Of a stretch of DNA of 64,000 nucleotides, positions 63,674 through 64,000 are shown piece after piece. The notes below the pieces were generated by a model. The model was given only the letters and a program-made list of their open reading frames with translations, had not been told where the DNA came from and searched no databases. Source of the stretch: Phytopseudomonas flavescens (GTDB taxonomy: Bacteria; Pseudomonadota; Gammaproteobacteria; Pseudomonadales; Pseudomonadaceae). The position numbers were made by a program, and so were the translations under genes. Every line of letters starts with the position of its first letter. Position 1 is the first letter of the stretch. The stretch is taken from NCBI RefSeq assembly GCF_900100535.1, contig NZ_FNDG01000013.1:107170-171169 (forward strand). The letters are read 5' to 3'.

Positions 63674-64000
63674 TGAATCGCCCCGGCTTTCCTAGACACT
63701 TTCCAAGCTCTGGAAATAGCGCTTTTCAAAATCCACTGGCGATAGCTGCATAGCGCTGCTGTGCCGGCGTTTAGGGTTATAAAACATCTCGATGTAATCG
63801 AACACATCAGCGCGTGCTTCTTCACGAGTGCCGTAGGTTTTCCGCCTGATGCGTTCGCGCTTCAGCAGTTGGAAAAAGCTCTCTGCCACGGCGTTGTCGT
63901 GACAGTTACCGCGCCGGCTCATGCTACTGATTAGGTTGTTGGCCTTGAGGAAACTTTGCCAGTCCAGGCTGCTGAACTGGCTGCCCTGGTCTGAGTGGAT
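63674..64000 (-). mobile_element. IS3-family (IS51-like) element, continuing beyond the window
   Basis: The terminal inverted repeat starts at 63674 with TGAATCGCCCCGGC, close to the IS51-group end TGAACCGCCCCGG. The element carries an OrfB transposase on the minus strand and interrupts the IS5-type transposase. Its other end is outside the window. Confidence 0.75.
63692..64000 (-). CDS. IS3-family transposase OrfB, C-terminal part
   Basis: This is the last 102 codons of an IS3-type integrase. The frame is open to the right edge, so the N-terminal two thirds lie outside. The second catalytic Asp is in IHSDQGSQF and the catalytic Glu in NAVAESFFQLLKRE, followed by the RRHSSAMQLSPVDFE C-terminus. 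Nothing visible is broken, so the element may be intact and active. Confidence 0.9.
   Translation of the reverse strand: MHSDQGSQFSSLDWQSFLKANNLISSMSRRGNCHDNAVAESFFQLLKRERIRRKTYGTREEARADVFDYIEMFYNPKRRHSSAMQLSPVDFEKRYFQSLESV

Overview
The window is GC-rich Pseudomonas-type chromosome (Gammaproteobacteria). The gene complement and order closely resemble, from memory, the P. aeruginosa PA1800-PA1843 block: metH, cysI with its DUF934 partner, nudC, a ChpA-like protein, ldcA, dnaQ-rnhA, gloB, mltD, a five-gene peptide ABC operon (NppA1A2BCD type), ppiD, hupB, lon, clpX, clpP and tig. Species cannot be set from the sequence alone. No tRNA, rRNA or CRISPR array was seen.

Region 1 (1-7650): the 3' part of metH with two small genes behind it, a DUF1883 gene, a secreted solute-binding-like protein, a ZIP metal transporter, then cysI and its DUF934 partner closed by a strong terminator. 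Region 2 (7804-17374) is an accessory catabolic locus: a LysR regulator, then an operon of aconitase, beta-propeller lactonase, MFS anion symporter and a solute-binding-fold protein with no signal peptide, then a second operon of a PhaB-like dehydrogenase and a CitMHS citrate-type transporter. Both operons are preceded by the same promoter layout (TTCTC-N5-GAGAA dyad, TCAATT and TAGGAT at identical spacing). They therefore look like one LysR regulon for uptake and breakdown of a citrate-like tricarboxylate. Region 3 (17448-30664) holds an AbrB/MazE-like gene, catalase HPII, a YhdH-type oxidoreductase, sohB, a phosphatase, an SCP2 protein, a phosphotransferase-dehydrogenase pair, a TSUP exporter, nudC, a ChpA-like protein and a dienoyl-CoA isomerase-like gene.

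Region 4 (30879-53879) is core genome: lysine decarboxylase, replication and repair genes, glyoxalase II, MltD, the Npp-type transporter, then the ppiD-hupB-lon-clpX-clpP-tig proteostasis block, all on the minus strand, with a good sigma70 promoter for hupB and a good sigma32-type promoter for lon. Region 5 (54127-60198) is a urate catabolism cluster: uraD, puuE, uraH, an HpxD-like Rieske oxygenase, a LysR regulator and the FAD urate hydroxylase hpxO. Together these take urate to allantoin and open the allantoin ring. A 2-oxoglutarate oxygenase gene in its midst is broken by an internal deletion. A TGCAAAAAA word recurs in its three promoter regions.

Region 6 (60199-64000) is a junkyard of acquired DNA: a decayed phage tail gene D, small orphan genes, a GNAT acetyltransferase, a lower-GC class C beta-lactamase-fold gene, and an IS5-type transposase start interrupted by an IS3-family (IS51-like) element that runs off the right edge.
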